A stretch of 64,000 nucleotides of DNA from Drosophila persimilis. Its lineage: Eukaryota > Arthropoda > Insecta > Diptera > Drosophilidae. The stretch lies in NCBI RefSeq assembly GCF_003286085.1, contig NW_020825345.1:868001-932000 (forward strand), written 5' to 3'. A program made the position numbers and the translations under genes. Shown here one piece after another: positions 14,104 through 24,983 of the stretch (position 1 is the stretch's first letter; the number at the start of each line of letters is the position of its first letter). Below the pieces are notes generated by a model. The model saw nothing but the letters and a program-made list of their open reading frames with translations. It did not search any database and was not told where the DNA came from.

Positions 14104-14142
14104 GAGGAGGTGGAGGAGGAGGAGGAGGAGGAGGAGGTGGTG
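14104..14142. repeat. (GGA)n trinucleotide repeat
   Basis: GGA run on the plus strand just after a CA run (14060-14082). Confidence 0.8.
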
Positions 14143-14949
14143 CAGCAGCTGCAGCACCAGCAAGCACCGGCAAGCAAGTCCTGCAATTGAAATGGAGGCC
14201 CAAAAGACACCGAAAGGCAAGGCCCGAACAACAAACACATAAAGTCGATAACCCCCGGCTTTCACTCTGTGCGAGGGGGGTGCGGGGGGGGGGGGTGCTG
14301 GCCCCAATGTGTGCTTGTGACGTCAGAGGAGGAGCAGCAGCAGGAGGACTCCGAAGCGTGGTAGTCCTTAGGAGCACTGCCACTAGCAGCTCTGGTGACT
14401 CTATTGTGCCTCCCCCCCGACCCCCTCTCCCCCCTTACCACCCCCTACCCTGCCTGCCTTCCCGTCTCGACTGCATATTTGTTCGTCTGCTTCCCCGTCT
14501 TTTTTTGCAGAGCGAACCCAGAACTTGCGACTTATGACTTCCCGAGCCGACAAAAACCCCACCCTGCCCCCCTCCCCGCCCCCCGTGCCACGCCCTCATA
14601 CGCCCCCTTACAAGTTTTTGGTGTTGACATTCACAGCGCTCATTAAATGTTCTCCTTCGTATCGCTTCGCTTTGGCGACCAAAAGTTTCCTTCTCTTAAA
14701 ACTTGCCACACGGCCCCAGAGGTGTCTCATCTCATCTCCTCTCCGCTCATCTCCTCTCCTCTCTGCTCATCTCTCTGTAATAAGTGGATATTTTCCACCA
14801 CAAAAATTGAAAATCTGAAGAGGAAGCGACGCCAAGCGACGGCCCCGGAGGAGTGTTTGTTAAGGGAGTGTCCATTCCACTGTTTCTCCCCCCTAAAAGT
14901 CGCCTTTTTTAAAGGGGGGTGTATCTTAATTAACATATCTATGGAATAA

Positions 14950-15180
14950 CCCTTTCAAAACTGTTTCAAAACTGTCTCTAGAGGCGCTCAAAAGGCTCTT
15001 TTCGCAATGGATTTTTGGGGCATAACCGTCTCAGAACCGTTTCAAAACCGGCTCGTAAGGGCTCACATGAGGCTCTTGATGTTTCGAAAGGGACATAGGA
15101 GAAAACCTTGCCCCAAAGACTCTATCGATATGCGGCGGAGTAGCTATGAGGCAGAACCGATTCGTAGGGCACCAACCCCT
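14950..15180. repeat. AACCG-type degenerate repeats
   Basis: Repeated CTGTTTCAAAACTG, AACCGTCTCAGAACCG and CCGGCTCGTAAG segments occur here. They resemble the motifs in the arrays near 17.4-18.4 and 20.75-21.3 kb, which suggests one dispersed repeat family within this intron. Confidence 0.4.
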
Positions 15181-15439
15181 GGTTCGGCTTGAAATCAAGG
15201 CCGTGACTTGCCTGTGGATTCTTCCTGGTTGATTTTGGGTCTCCTCGAACGATCTTTGGGGTCAATCCGGGGAGAGAATCCCTCCCCCTTGCCAGCCTTC
15301 GGCCGCCCACATCCCTGGTTTCCATGGCCCCTCCCCTCGCCGCAATAACAGTAATAATAATGGTAGTAGTGGTAATAGTTTGTTGTTATTGCATAATTTT
15401 AATGTGTCGTCCTTAATTTAAATGCTTCCGCTGCACACG

Positions 15440-15490
15440 GACGAAACGGAACGAAACGAGACGAAACGAGACGAGACGAGAGAGCGAGGC
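15440..15490. repeat. (ACGAAACGAG)n repeat
   Basis: Short tandem ACGAAACG/ACGAGACG units. A second cluster of TGGCATCG units follows at 15565-15605. Confidence 0.75.
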
Positions 15491-16330
15491 AGCACGGGGC
15501 ACGGGGCACGAGCAAATCCTTGGCAACGTCACGACATGGCCTCGTCTTCTATCTACCTCAAAACGTGGCATCGTGGCATCGTGGCAACGTGGCATCGTGG
15601 CACGGGGCACCCATCCTCTGCCTCGCTTTCTGCATTGTCGTGTTCCGTTTTTGGCTGCCAAAAAATTGTCTATTAGTTTGGGGCCAGGATGAACATTCCA
15701 TAATAATGGCATATGACAAGCGCCACATGCGGCAGCAAGACACCAGGGCGCGGGGGGGAGGAGGGGCAAGGGGGAGGGCTGATGCTTATTAATTTAAAAT
15801 TTACGTAGAATGCATTTAGGCGTCGGCTGGAGGGCCCCCCCCCCCCCCCCTTCGCCATGATTCCCCAGAGCCTCCTGCTGCCTCCTGTTGCCTCCTGCCA
15901 CGCCTTCCAATCTCCAGTTCATGCCCCAAAGGCAACACGACATTTTGATACTTCGTACAAGTTAATTAATTGTTGAGGAAGGAGGTGGGTGGTGGGAGGA
16001 GGGAGACAGGAGGCAGGAGGCACGAGGCAGGAGTGGGGAGGCGCCTCCCCCCCCCCCCCCCTGCCACCCCATACACACTATAAATGTATATTCCAGTGTC
16101 ACTTGTGTAAATATTCAACAGAGACACGCCCCCCTCGCCCACGCCCCCGCCCCCGCCCCTACGGATAGAGAAGACGTGTCTCCGGCTAGGAGGAGGCCAA
16201 AGGCGCAACAACACTGTTGAAAAACGAGCCACAGTCTGTGGCATGTGTGAACTTTTTAACCAAACTCGTGCCAAAGTCAACACAAAACGAGTCACAAACG
16301 AGAGAAGCAGCAGAACAGGACACTGGCCAA

Positions 16331-16380
16331 GACAGGGGCAGGGGCAGGGGCCGGGGGCGGGGGCAGGGGCAGGGGCAACA
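16331..16380. repeat. GGGGCA hexamer array
   Basis: CAGGGG units in tandem, about seven, capable of G-quadruplex formation on the plus strand. Confidence 0.8.
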
Positions 16381-17000
16381 CTAGATGGGAGGCAGGACAA
16401 GCCATTGGCCAACTGGCAGGACATTAAATGCAATGCAAAAAGTGTAGCCGGAGCCGGAGAGAGGGGTGGGGGAGTGGATGGGGGGGGGCAGGGGGCATTC
16501 TATCAAAGCCAAGATGCGATGTGGCCACAGAGCCTCAGGGATAATCACATTCAAAAGAATATGAAGCGTCCGCCTGCTGCCACAACAGCGCCAAAGATAG
16601 CAGCCCAGGGGGGAGGGGCCAGGGGTGGGACTGGGGAGGGGTCAAGGGAATGCCGGCGACTGCCAAGCGAAACAGGAAATGTTGCACGGACAAATTCAAT
16701 GCTAAGAAGCAGGGGAAAAACCACTGAACTTTGACTGATGGACGCACCCAGAGTGTGCGAAAGGGAGAGGGGGAAGGGGGAAGGGGGGGAGAGTGGCGGC
16801 AGCCTTCCAACCAACCATCCGCCTGGATGGATGGTTATTTAAGGACTTGGCCCTAACCGTCCGGCACTTATTTTATTGACAATTTTATTTTCTCTTCCTT
16901 GATTCCCCCCCCCTCCTTCTCTCTCCTTGTGTTTTTTTTTCCCTGCCAGCTTTTCAATTTCGACGGCTGCTTGCGGCAATTTGTTGTTAACTGCCTCTTG

Positions 17001-17031
<31 letters not shown>
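17001..17031. repeat. (CT)n microsatellite
   Basis: Uninterrupted CT run of about 14-15 units. Confidence 0.9.
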
Positions 17032-17035
<4 letters not shown>

Positions 17036-17395
17036 AAATTAATCAGGAAATCGAACGAAGCAGCGACTAGGCCCCTGCCTGCCCGTCCGCCCGTCTGCCC
17101 ATCCCGACGTTGACGCCCACCTGGGCGTTATTTTTCCTAAAAAATTTGACAACTTTTTAGTTTGATTTTAAATATAGACCCCGCAGAGTAGAGCGCACTA
17201 GAATATTTTGTCATCATCGTTTGTTTCCTGATTGAATCCGGCTCCCACGAGCGGGCCGGAGTGCAGGATTGCCGGAGTACAGGAATGCCGGAAGCGTCAG
17301 CCCGGGCTAATTGAAATGGGGATTGGCAATCGAAACTTTGTTTAGAGTGCGTCGCCTATCGATTCGGTTAGAGCTTCAAATTGGGTTCCGTTCAT

Positions 17396-17460
17396 AACCG
17401 GTTCGACAAAAACAATCGTGCTGTACCTCCCCCCCTTGGGTCCCCCAGGCTTAACCGGTT
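17396..17460. promoter_or_regulatory. Two AACCGGTT palindromes (Grainyhead-type sites)
   Basis: Perfect AACCGGTT palindromes lie at 17396-17403 and 17453-17460, and a third at 18127-18134. AACCGGTT matches the known binding consensus of the Drosophila transcription factor Grainyhead. Binding is inferred from sequence alone. Confidence 0.35.
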
Positions 17461-17639
17461 CCAAACCGTTCCACAACCGCTTGGTAATCGATGGAAGGAC
17501 TTTCTGTTGGTTTTTTCTCTCTGTTTCAATTTTAAATCTAAGCCTAATCGGAAGAAATCTGTTTAAAAAACGAATCGTTTAACATTTCAACGCGGATTTT
17601 GGCCTCTTTGTGGGTTTTTTAGCAAACAAGTTTTATGAT

Positions 17640-18435
17640 TTTTAGTGCCCAATTTCTGCTTTTAATGGTTAAAAAAAAACCTCGTTAAAATAATAAAAAT
17701 TATATCAAAATCTGCTTTCTATATTTTCTTTCTTCTTTTTTGCCGGTTCTGCTTGATAAAAATCCTTTTATTGTCAAACAAAAAACCCATAAAAACCCAT
17801 AAAATATTGAAAAATATATCAAAATCTCCCTTCTATGGTTTGTGGCATGTTTTGCTGTATAAATATCCTAGTTCTGCCTTTCACTGGCACAAAAAACATC
17901 CATAAACGTAATAGCCGAATCTTTAAAGTATTTAAAAACCTATAAAAATTCGCCTTCTGTGGTTTCTTTTACCGGTTCTACTTGATAAATATCCCTAACT
18001 GATTGGTAAGCGTTTCAAAACCAAAGTCTTTAATTGTCAAAAAAAAAAACACCCATAAAATATTGAAAAATATATCAAACTCTGCCTTTAATGGTTTTTT
18101 GTCTGTTTTGCTGGATAAATATCCCTAACCGGTTCGTAAGCCCAGAGCTAGGGCTTTTATTGTCAAAAACTACACCAATACACGTCGTAAAGGATTCTTT
18201 AAACTTGAAAATATTGAAAAACCTATACAAATTCGCGTTCTGTGGTTTGCTTTTTATCCATAACCGATTCGTAACCGTTTAAAAGCCCTAGATCTTCCTT
18301 TTGTTGCCAAAAAAAAACACCTTTACACGCCACAAATTTTCTCTAAAATATTGAAAAACCTGTAAAAATCCGCCTTCTGTGGTTTTTCCATCGGTTCTCC
18401 CTAATAAATATCCCTAAACGTTTCGCAAACGTTTC
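17640..18435. repeat. Diverged minisatellite, six units of about 115-150 bp
   Basis: A block containing a TCTGCCTTCTATGGTTT-like core recurs at about 17711, 17825, 17949, 18081, 18231 and 18370. Each core is preceded by ATATTGAAAAAYMTAT-type sequence and followed by GCTGGATAAATATCCCTAAC and TTTTATTGTCAAAAAA segments. Units are diverged and spacing varies from 114 to 150 bp. ACCGGTTC/ACCGATTC motifs lie between units. I do not recognise a transposon in it. Confidence 0.7.
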
Positions 18436-18945
18436 CTTAAACGCCTCAACAGAGCTCTTTCTTGTGGCTCGCTGCCGAAGCCCTTTCCGGCGGCGTCTCG
18501 AAATGCACACGACTCCCAGCCGCAGGATCAGGGGCTCTGTTTGCGGGGCGCAAGCCTTAGAACTCTTTTCAGGACATCATCTATTGACTTTACCTGGACA
18601 ATTTCGGCGGCGTCAAAGGGCAAAGATTGAGGAGGAGAAGGGGAGGCGGGGGGAGGGGTGTTCGTATAAGTCCCAGATATGCACACAGTCATAATGCCAG
18701 ATGCAAACAAAGAGCAGAGGCTAGAGAGTTCCTTGAAGGCTGTGGGCTTCATTTTCATTTGCATGACAGAAAAAAAAACAAAAAAAAACACACAAAAAAA
18801 AAACAACAGTAAAAACAGTTGGTAATAATAATAAAAGGCGAGTGGGCCGCAAATGCATATTTATTTGCCCAAAGTATTCCGTATGGCGGTACGGGCGTTA
18901 AGGCCGTATCCGTATCTCGGGTTCCACTCTCCATTCTGCACCGAA

Positions 18946-18976
18946 CGATGGATGGATGGATGGATGGATGGATGAA
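18946..18976. repeat. (GATG)n tetranucleotide repeat
   Basis: Seven tandem GATG units; a shorter version lies at 13745-13762. Confidence 0.85.
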
Positions 18977-20754
18977 TGGATGTGCATGGATATGTGTGCA
19001 TAGATTTCCACCGTTTCGTTAGCTCCTTTTTATTTGGTTATTTGTTGCATGAGTAATGGGGCATCTCCTCGGCTGCCTACCTCCCTGCCTCCCTCCCTCC
19101 TTCTCCGCTGCTGCTGCTGCCGATGCAAATGTACTGCGGATACAGATACAGAGAGTATCTGTATCTTTAGTGCATATATAAATAGTATTTCAGTTGAACG
19201 CACATCCAAAATAGCAAAAGCAAAGCATGGAGGAGGGGGAAGGGGGCCAGGGGCACCCGTTTCGTATTGTATTTCGAAAAATGTTGTTAAAATTGACACA
19301 AAATCAGAGACGAGCAGAAGGAGGAGTCGCCTCCGTTGAGACAAAGGCCCCAGCCCCAGCCCCAGCCCCCGAGCGGCCTTTCATTCACTGAATCTCTGGC
19401 TGTGTGAATGGGCCAGAGAGAGAGGGAGAGAGAGACGGGGAGAACGAGAGAGCGAATCCGCAAATCCGTAGCCCCAAAAGTCGGAGACTGAAGCGAGTGT
19501 TTCCCTGCGATAGCAGCGCAAATACATTTCATTTCGTCAATGCGCATACAATTACTTCCAGCAAACTGCTTGCAAAATTAAAATTAAATTACGAGCCAGA
19601 TATTCACCTCCAAGACGGTAGGGGCGAAGAGGGGCGAAGAGGGGCCAAGGGGGGCCAAGGGGTGGTGGGCAAAAGTTCATTAAGTTATAGATGACGTGAC
19701 GTGGTAGTTGACACGAAAAACGACCCGAGAATGGGGCACCACAAAGGCTCGATGGAGGGGTGGCGGGATGGTTGCCTGAGAGGAGGGGTGGGTGGCGCGG
19801 TGGCTGCCTGAGAGGAGGGGGTGGGCTGCCTGGGTGGCCACCTAAGAACATCATTAAGTAGCTGCAAGACAATCGTGCCAATCATTAAAAATCTTTGGGC
19901 CACAAGCTAAAGTCAAACGCTTTTGTGAGTGGCTGAAGCCGAGGCCGGGACGGAGGCCGAGACGGAGGCTGCAATGCGGATGCTTTTCCCTCAGATCTTC
20001 TGCAGCTATCAACACGTTCCACAGACTCTGCCACTGGTGCCACTGGTGCCACTGTTGCCGTCGTCGACCTGTCTAAAGCAGCCTCTAACTATGCTGTTAG
20101 ACCCCGCCCCCACGCCCCACCCCCCCACCCCCCAACCCCCCATGCGCATGTTTATAGACGCCCTAGATTAGGTCTTTGTCAGCAAATTTCGAGTGTGTAC
20201 TGTAGCGGAGGAGAGGCATATGCCACATGCCACATGCCACATGCCTCGTGTGTGTGTGTGTGTGTGGGTGTGCTCGAGTGGCGATAGCTGCGAAAAATCC
20301 AAAGCATAAGCTTTTGGCGCGAGTGGAAGCAGCCCACTTGAGGCACAGTGCAGTACAGCCCAGCCCAGCCCAGCCCAGCCCGACTGTTCCGGCCTGCCTC
20401 CAGTGGCTGCAGTGGCTTCGGTGGCAGCCCAGGACGCCAGCGAGAGACTTGGCCTGGCCCAGCGGTAAGAGGCAGGCGGTAGGAGGCAGGAGGCAGGAGG
20501 CAGGAGGCAGGCGGCAGGAGGCACAACAACTGCAGTGCCCGCCAGCCAGCGGTGGCGCAACGAAATCAAAAGACAAGACACAGCAGGCCATCGCCGAGGG
20601 CTGAAGGCTCGGACTTTCGGGTTCTTTGAGCCCCAAATGGCAGCTAATTGAATTGTTTTTGGGCCTGGCTGGACTGCTGGCCTGCTGGACTTCTGGACTG
20701 GTAAACAACAACAAAATTTACATGCTTGGAAAGGTATTCGAGGGTTTTCTGTTG

Positions 20755-21110
20755 ATTCGGATACAACCGATTCGTAACCGATTCATTCATAAGATTCTTA
20801 GCCGATTCAAAGCCCATTCCTAGCCGATACGTAGCCGATTCATAACCTATTCATAACCCATCCACAACCGATTCATTCATAAGATTCATAACCAATTCAT
20901 AGCTGATTCTTAGCCGATTCAGAGACGATTTATAGCCAATTTATAGCCGATTCGTAGCCGATTCGTAGCCGATTCATAGCCAATTCATTCATAAGATTCA
21001 TAACCGATTCACAGACGATTCATAGACGATTTATGGCCGACTTAAAGCCGATTCATAGACGATTCATAACCGATTCGGTAGACGATTCATAGTCGATTCA
21101 TTAGTTCTTT
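20755..21110. repeat. Degenerate 11-bp tandem array (TAGCCGATTCG)
   Basis: About thirty copies of an 11-bp unit close to TAGCCGATTCG or TAACCGATTCA follow one another. The unit is clearest at 20940-20980, where three near-perfect copies are adjacent. A longer sub-motif GATTCATTCATAAGATTC recurs near 20780, 20870 and 20982, giving a higher-order period of about 90-110 bp. Scattered copies continue at 21184-21210 and 21284-21320. Confidence 0.75.
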
Positions 21111-22164
21111 GAATTTGAGTCCAAGGACACAATATTCTGGCAGCAAAGGCCAGTATTTATGAGATATTTCAGTAGTTTTGCCACAACCGATTCATAGCCG
21201 ATTCATTAAACGTTTACTAGAGCCAATAGAAACCATATTCTGGCAGTAAAGACCATCTTAAAGGCTTAACATGGCCAAAAACATAACCGATTCAAACCCC
21301 TTTCAAGCCCGTTTCGTTAAAGGGCTATTTGAATCAAAGAAAACTATATTCTGACCCAAAAAAAAGCCTTTAAAGAACAGTTTTCGTTGATTTTTAGACG
21401 CAGGAAACCAAATCCAAGAAACCCCCCCTGGAAGGTGGGAAAAAAACGTATTATAGGCGCTACTCAAACGATATCTATAGGGATTTCTACCTGTACTATA
21501 CGATATGGCCACAATCCGAACTCCCGCCTGGCATTCGTGGCACAGTAGGCCCTCGATTTGTTGGGTCAATCAACTGCATTGTCTGGCATTTTTTAGGGTC
21601 ATTATTTAAATTGGCGATTGATAACCGATGCGGCCCAACCCCTGGCACGTGCCACTCATTGACCCCGCCTGCAATTGCCCTTCCCTTCCCTTCGCTTCCC
21701 CTTCGATTCGATTCGATGCCATTGCAATTGACTTCTTGGCCATGTCTCGAAGGAGTCTCTTCCGCCAGAAAGAGACAATTTTTTACGCCCATCGTTTGCG
21801 GGTTTTTCTCGCGGGGCGGCGGGTAGGGGCGGTGTGGGGGGGGGGGGGGGGGGCTAATTTACCAGGCAGCTCCATTGGGAGGGGAGGGACCAAAAAGGCG
21901 GCTGCCAAGAGCGAAAATAAAAATTAAAAAAGATATAAGACACACAGACAAACACACGTCCGAAAAATGGCCAAAAGATAACAAAAGAGAGACAGAGAGA
22001 GAGGGAGAGAAAGAGAGAGAGAGAGGCAAAAAAACACTACACTCGGCAAAGGGTAGAGGGGGACTGGGGAAGGGGCAAGGGGCAAGGGGGGGGCATTGAA
22101 GAAGCCATTTGAAAATTTGAAAATTTTTTGGCACAGGTACAGGAAAAACCTACACCCCTTGCTG

Positions 22165-22229
22165 CCCCAGCCCCAGCCCCTGCTTCAGACCCTGCCCCTG
22201 CCCCTGCCCCAGCCCCTGCCCCTGCCCCA
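22165..22229. repeat. CCCCAG/CCCCTG hexamer array
   Basis: Imperfect CCCCAG and CCCCTG hexamers, the complementary orientation of the GGGGCA arrays. Confidence 0.8.
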
Positions 22230-22529
22230 CTCCTACAAAAAAACAAAAAAACTGAGAAAAAGAGACAAACCCAAAGACCGCATTGACTCTTCAACTATTG
22301 CTGCCGCATTTGTGCGATTGTATGGGTACGTATCTGTATCTGTATCTGTGCTCGTGTATCTGTGCTCGTGTATCTGTAGATATGCGCTATAGGTTATAAT
22401 ATGTTAGCGTAATGCCCCGGACGGAGCGACGGAGCGACGGAACGACGCGAGTGGCACACGGCTCTGCCGATGATGGGCGGAGCCAACAAATTCGCTAAAC
22501 AAAAAACAAGCGCGCTCGACCCCAACGCC

Positions 22530-22561
<32 letters not shown>

Positions 22562-23860
22562 GCGTGTGTATGTATCTGTGTATCTATGTATCTGCGTATC
22601 TGTGTGTGTGCACTGCAGATGTGTGTTGGCGGTGGCGGCGGCTCTAAGGGCTCCCAAAAGGCAAGCGCATCTTGCCAGACGACTGTTGCAATCCCTACTG
22701 TGGGGTTTCCCCCCCCCTCCTCCCCCCTTGACTGGTTTGTATCTTTTTCTGTCGGAGTGCCATCCAAAAATTTGGTTAATATGAATGCTCGGAAGCTGTG
22801 GCTGTGGATCTGCCTTTTGATTAGTCTAATGAAACTATGCGGCAGAGGGAGACACCCCCCCTACCCCCTCCGACATTTGCATCTGCATCTCTCCATTCTC
22901 TGTGTATCTTTGCATCTTTCAGGCCTCCACAATTGAAAAAAAGGGAGCAAATCTCAAGCATTTGATCAATTACAATTTCAATTTAAAGGCTAGCCCTCCC
23001 CCCCCCCCACCCCCTCTCCTTGTGTATCTCCATGTTCTCCCGCTTCTACTTCTCTATTGATTCATTGTTTTCTCAATGAGAAAACAAGAAAACGAAACCA
23101 ATGAAAACGGGAATCAATTCGTCTCGTTTTTATGGCAATTCAAATTGAGATACAAAATTCAGTTAGATATACAGCAAATAGATACGTTCCCCCCCTGCCA
23201 TCCCCATCCCCAGGCGGGAGAGAAGTGTAGACTTTCGACTGTGGAAAACCTTGAAAAGGTGCCGTGTTTATTCGTGCTTTTTTCCCTCCTCTGAAAGAGC
23301 TTCGGTTTCCCATTTGATTTAAGAGAAATCTACATACATCTGTATCCCATATTCAGGTATCTTTTGAGTAGTAGATCGTGTATTTCTGGCTTAGGAAATC
23401 GAAGCATGCCAAGTGCTTTCCAAAGAGACTCCAATCTTTACCTTTTCTTTGTTTTCCAGAAAGAAATCTAGCCATAAATGCCCTAAAAACCCTCGAAATT
23501 GAGCAGATTTTCTCTGGTTTTTCTTTCAGATTTGCTTTCCTTGGATTTAAGAGAAGGGAACTTCCCGGCCTTTCGAAGCCCCCCCTGAAAACTCGTCGAA
23601 AATCTTCGATTCGAATCCGATCTTCAATCGTTTTTGTAACACCTATGTGGAAAACCTTCAGAAGGTCTTTTATCTCGTCTTGCCGGGCATTTGGATTGGC
23701 GATTTCCTGGCTCTCTTGTTAGCAAAGGATCGACAAAGTGCATCCGCAGTTGCTAATTGCGACGACCCCCTTTCGCAGGGGCCTTTCCATGCCACGAATT
23801 GTGGCACCCGCCAGCTAATTGTCAGTTAAGTTTCAGTTAAAACAAAAGATTGAGACTCAC

Positions 23861-23901
23861 CTGGACTCGTCTGCCAACTGAGGCCGCCAATGAACATTTT
23901 G
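23861..23901 (-). CDS. Rbp6: Rbp6 second coding exon (start of RRM1, 41 nt)
   Basis: This is a 41-nt minus-strand exon between a TTGCAG acceptor and a GTGAGT donor. It encodes KMFIGGLSWQTSP, the first beta strand and RNP2 motif (MFIGGL) of the Musashi-type RRM1. It starts in phase 2 (completing the glycine of exon 1) and leaves one G of the next codon. In Musashi genes RRM1 is commonly split at these two points. The length is not a multiple of three, so skipping the exon would remove RNP2 and shift the frame. It lies 13.3 kb from exon 1 and more than 23.8 kb from the next exon, which was not found in the window. Confidence 0.88.
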
Positions 23902-24948
23902 CTGCAACGAGAAAGATGATAAATGAGGCAAGAAATTAGATAAATGTTGGGGCTATTGGAACAAGAAGACTGCCAGACGAAATGTCTTTTATTAATTCCT
24001 GCAGCAAGGCCCGCGATGGAGAGGGGGGAGGGAGAGGGGCACCCTTGTGGCATCATCATCATCATCATCATCTTGATGTCTCTGTTGTCTTCATCATGAT
24101 TTAAATCATAGAAAATAAGCCGCTTTTCCCGGGCATTGTTTTTCAGGCTGGAACAAAAATCTCACCCGCCACTCATTCTCCCACAGGTTACCACTCCCCC
24201 CCCCCCCCCCCCCTCCCGCTCACCCCCCTGTACCCCCCTTTACCGTCTAGACCCAGACCCATGGCTTATGCAACAAAGGAAAAAAAAGAAGTCGTTGATT
24301 TTGTGCCAAGCAACAGATGCCCTCTCTCTCCCTCTTTCTCTCTGTGTGTCTCCTCAAATGAGAGAAGAATTCGTGTGGGGGCTTTTATTTTGTATTTACA
24401 AAAAAAAGAGTGATGATTTTAGGGCGTATTTTAGGGGAATTCCACAGTCAGATCTACGTTTTGGGGGATACTTTGTAGGGAAACTGAGGGATCTATTCAT
24501 CAGGTCTCGCCAGGGTCTCGATTCGGGGGCCCTTTTGGTGGAATCATTCCATACAGATTCGTCTTTCCATCATCTATCATTTATAGGCATCATTGTGCCT
24601 TTCCCTCCATCATTCCATCATCTTTCTATCATCATTCTAAGGTCATTCGATCATTCCAGCATGGTCTTTCTTTGGTATCATCAATTCTTGAGGCATACCC
24701 CCTGGCTCTGTGGCAGAGAGTGATTCTTCGCACATCTATCCCCCTTCGGAGGATATAGCCCAGAAGGAAGTCCCCTATTCTATGGCAGTGATTCGTCTAG
24801 TCCCCTCTGAAACATCTAAAACTAGATCCCCTTGACAAGCTCCTCTGAAAGACTGAGGGACTCTCTCCCTGGAAGACCACAAATATAGTGTATGGGGGGA
24901 AAACAAAAGGCAAAGGCTCTGTGCCCAAAACGAAAGTAGGCGGCAGTA

Positions 24949-24949
<1 letters not shown>

Positions 24950-24983
<34 letters not shown>
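24950..24983. repeat. (GAC)n trinucleotide repeat
   Basis: Eleven tandem GAC (ACG) units. A separate ATC/CAT run lies at 24052-24072. Confidence 0.9.

Larger units (their letters stand above)
1..23860 (-). other. Rbp6: Rbp6 intron 2 (runs off the left edge)
   Basis: The donor of the 41-nt exon is at 23860 and no matching downstream exon (SLRDYFG... of RRM1) was found to its left, so the whole segment is read as intron. It contains many GT/CA, GA/CT, GGGGCA, GATACA and GGA-type repeats, long G or C homopolymers and two unusual tandem arrays (17.6-18.4 and 20.7-21.3 kb). Open frames here are repeat-driven: arginine/glutamate, leucine/proline or serine-rich with no recognisable domain. One possible minus-strand exon and promoter at 9.4-9.8 kb is listed separately. 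Confidence 0.7.

Noticed and set aside
20755-21320. CRISPR-like array
   Set aside because: Units are 11 bp without unique spacers, and the genome is eukaryotic.
24950-24983. Poly-aspartate stretch as an acidic exon
   Set aside because: No flanking splice sites or conserved residues; a simple GAC repeat.
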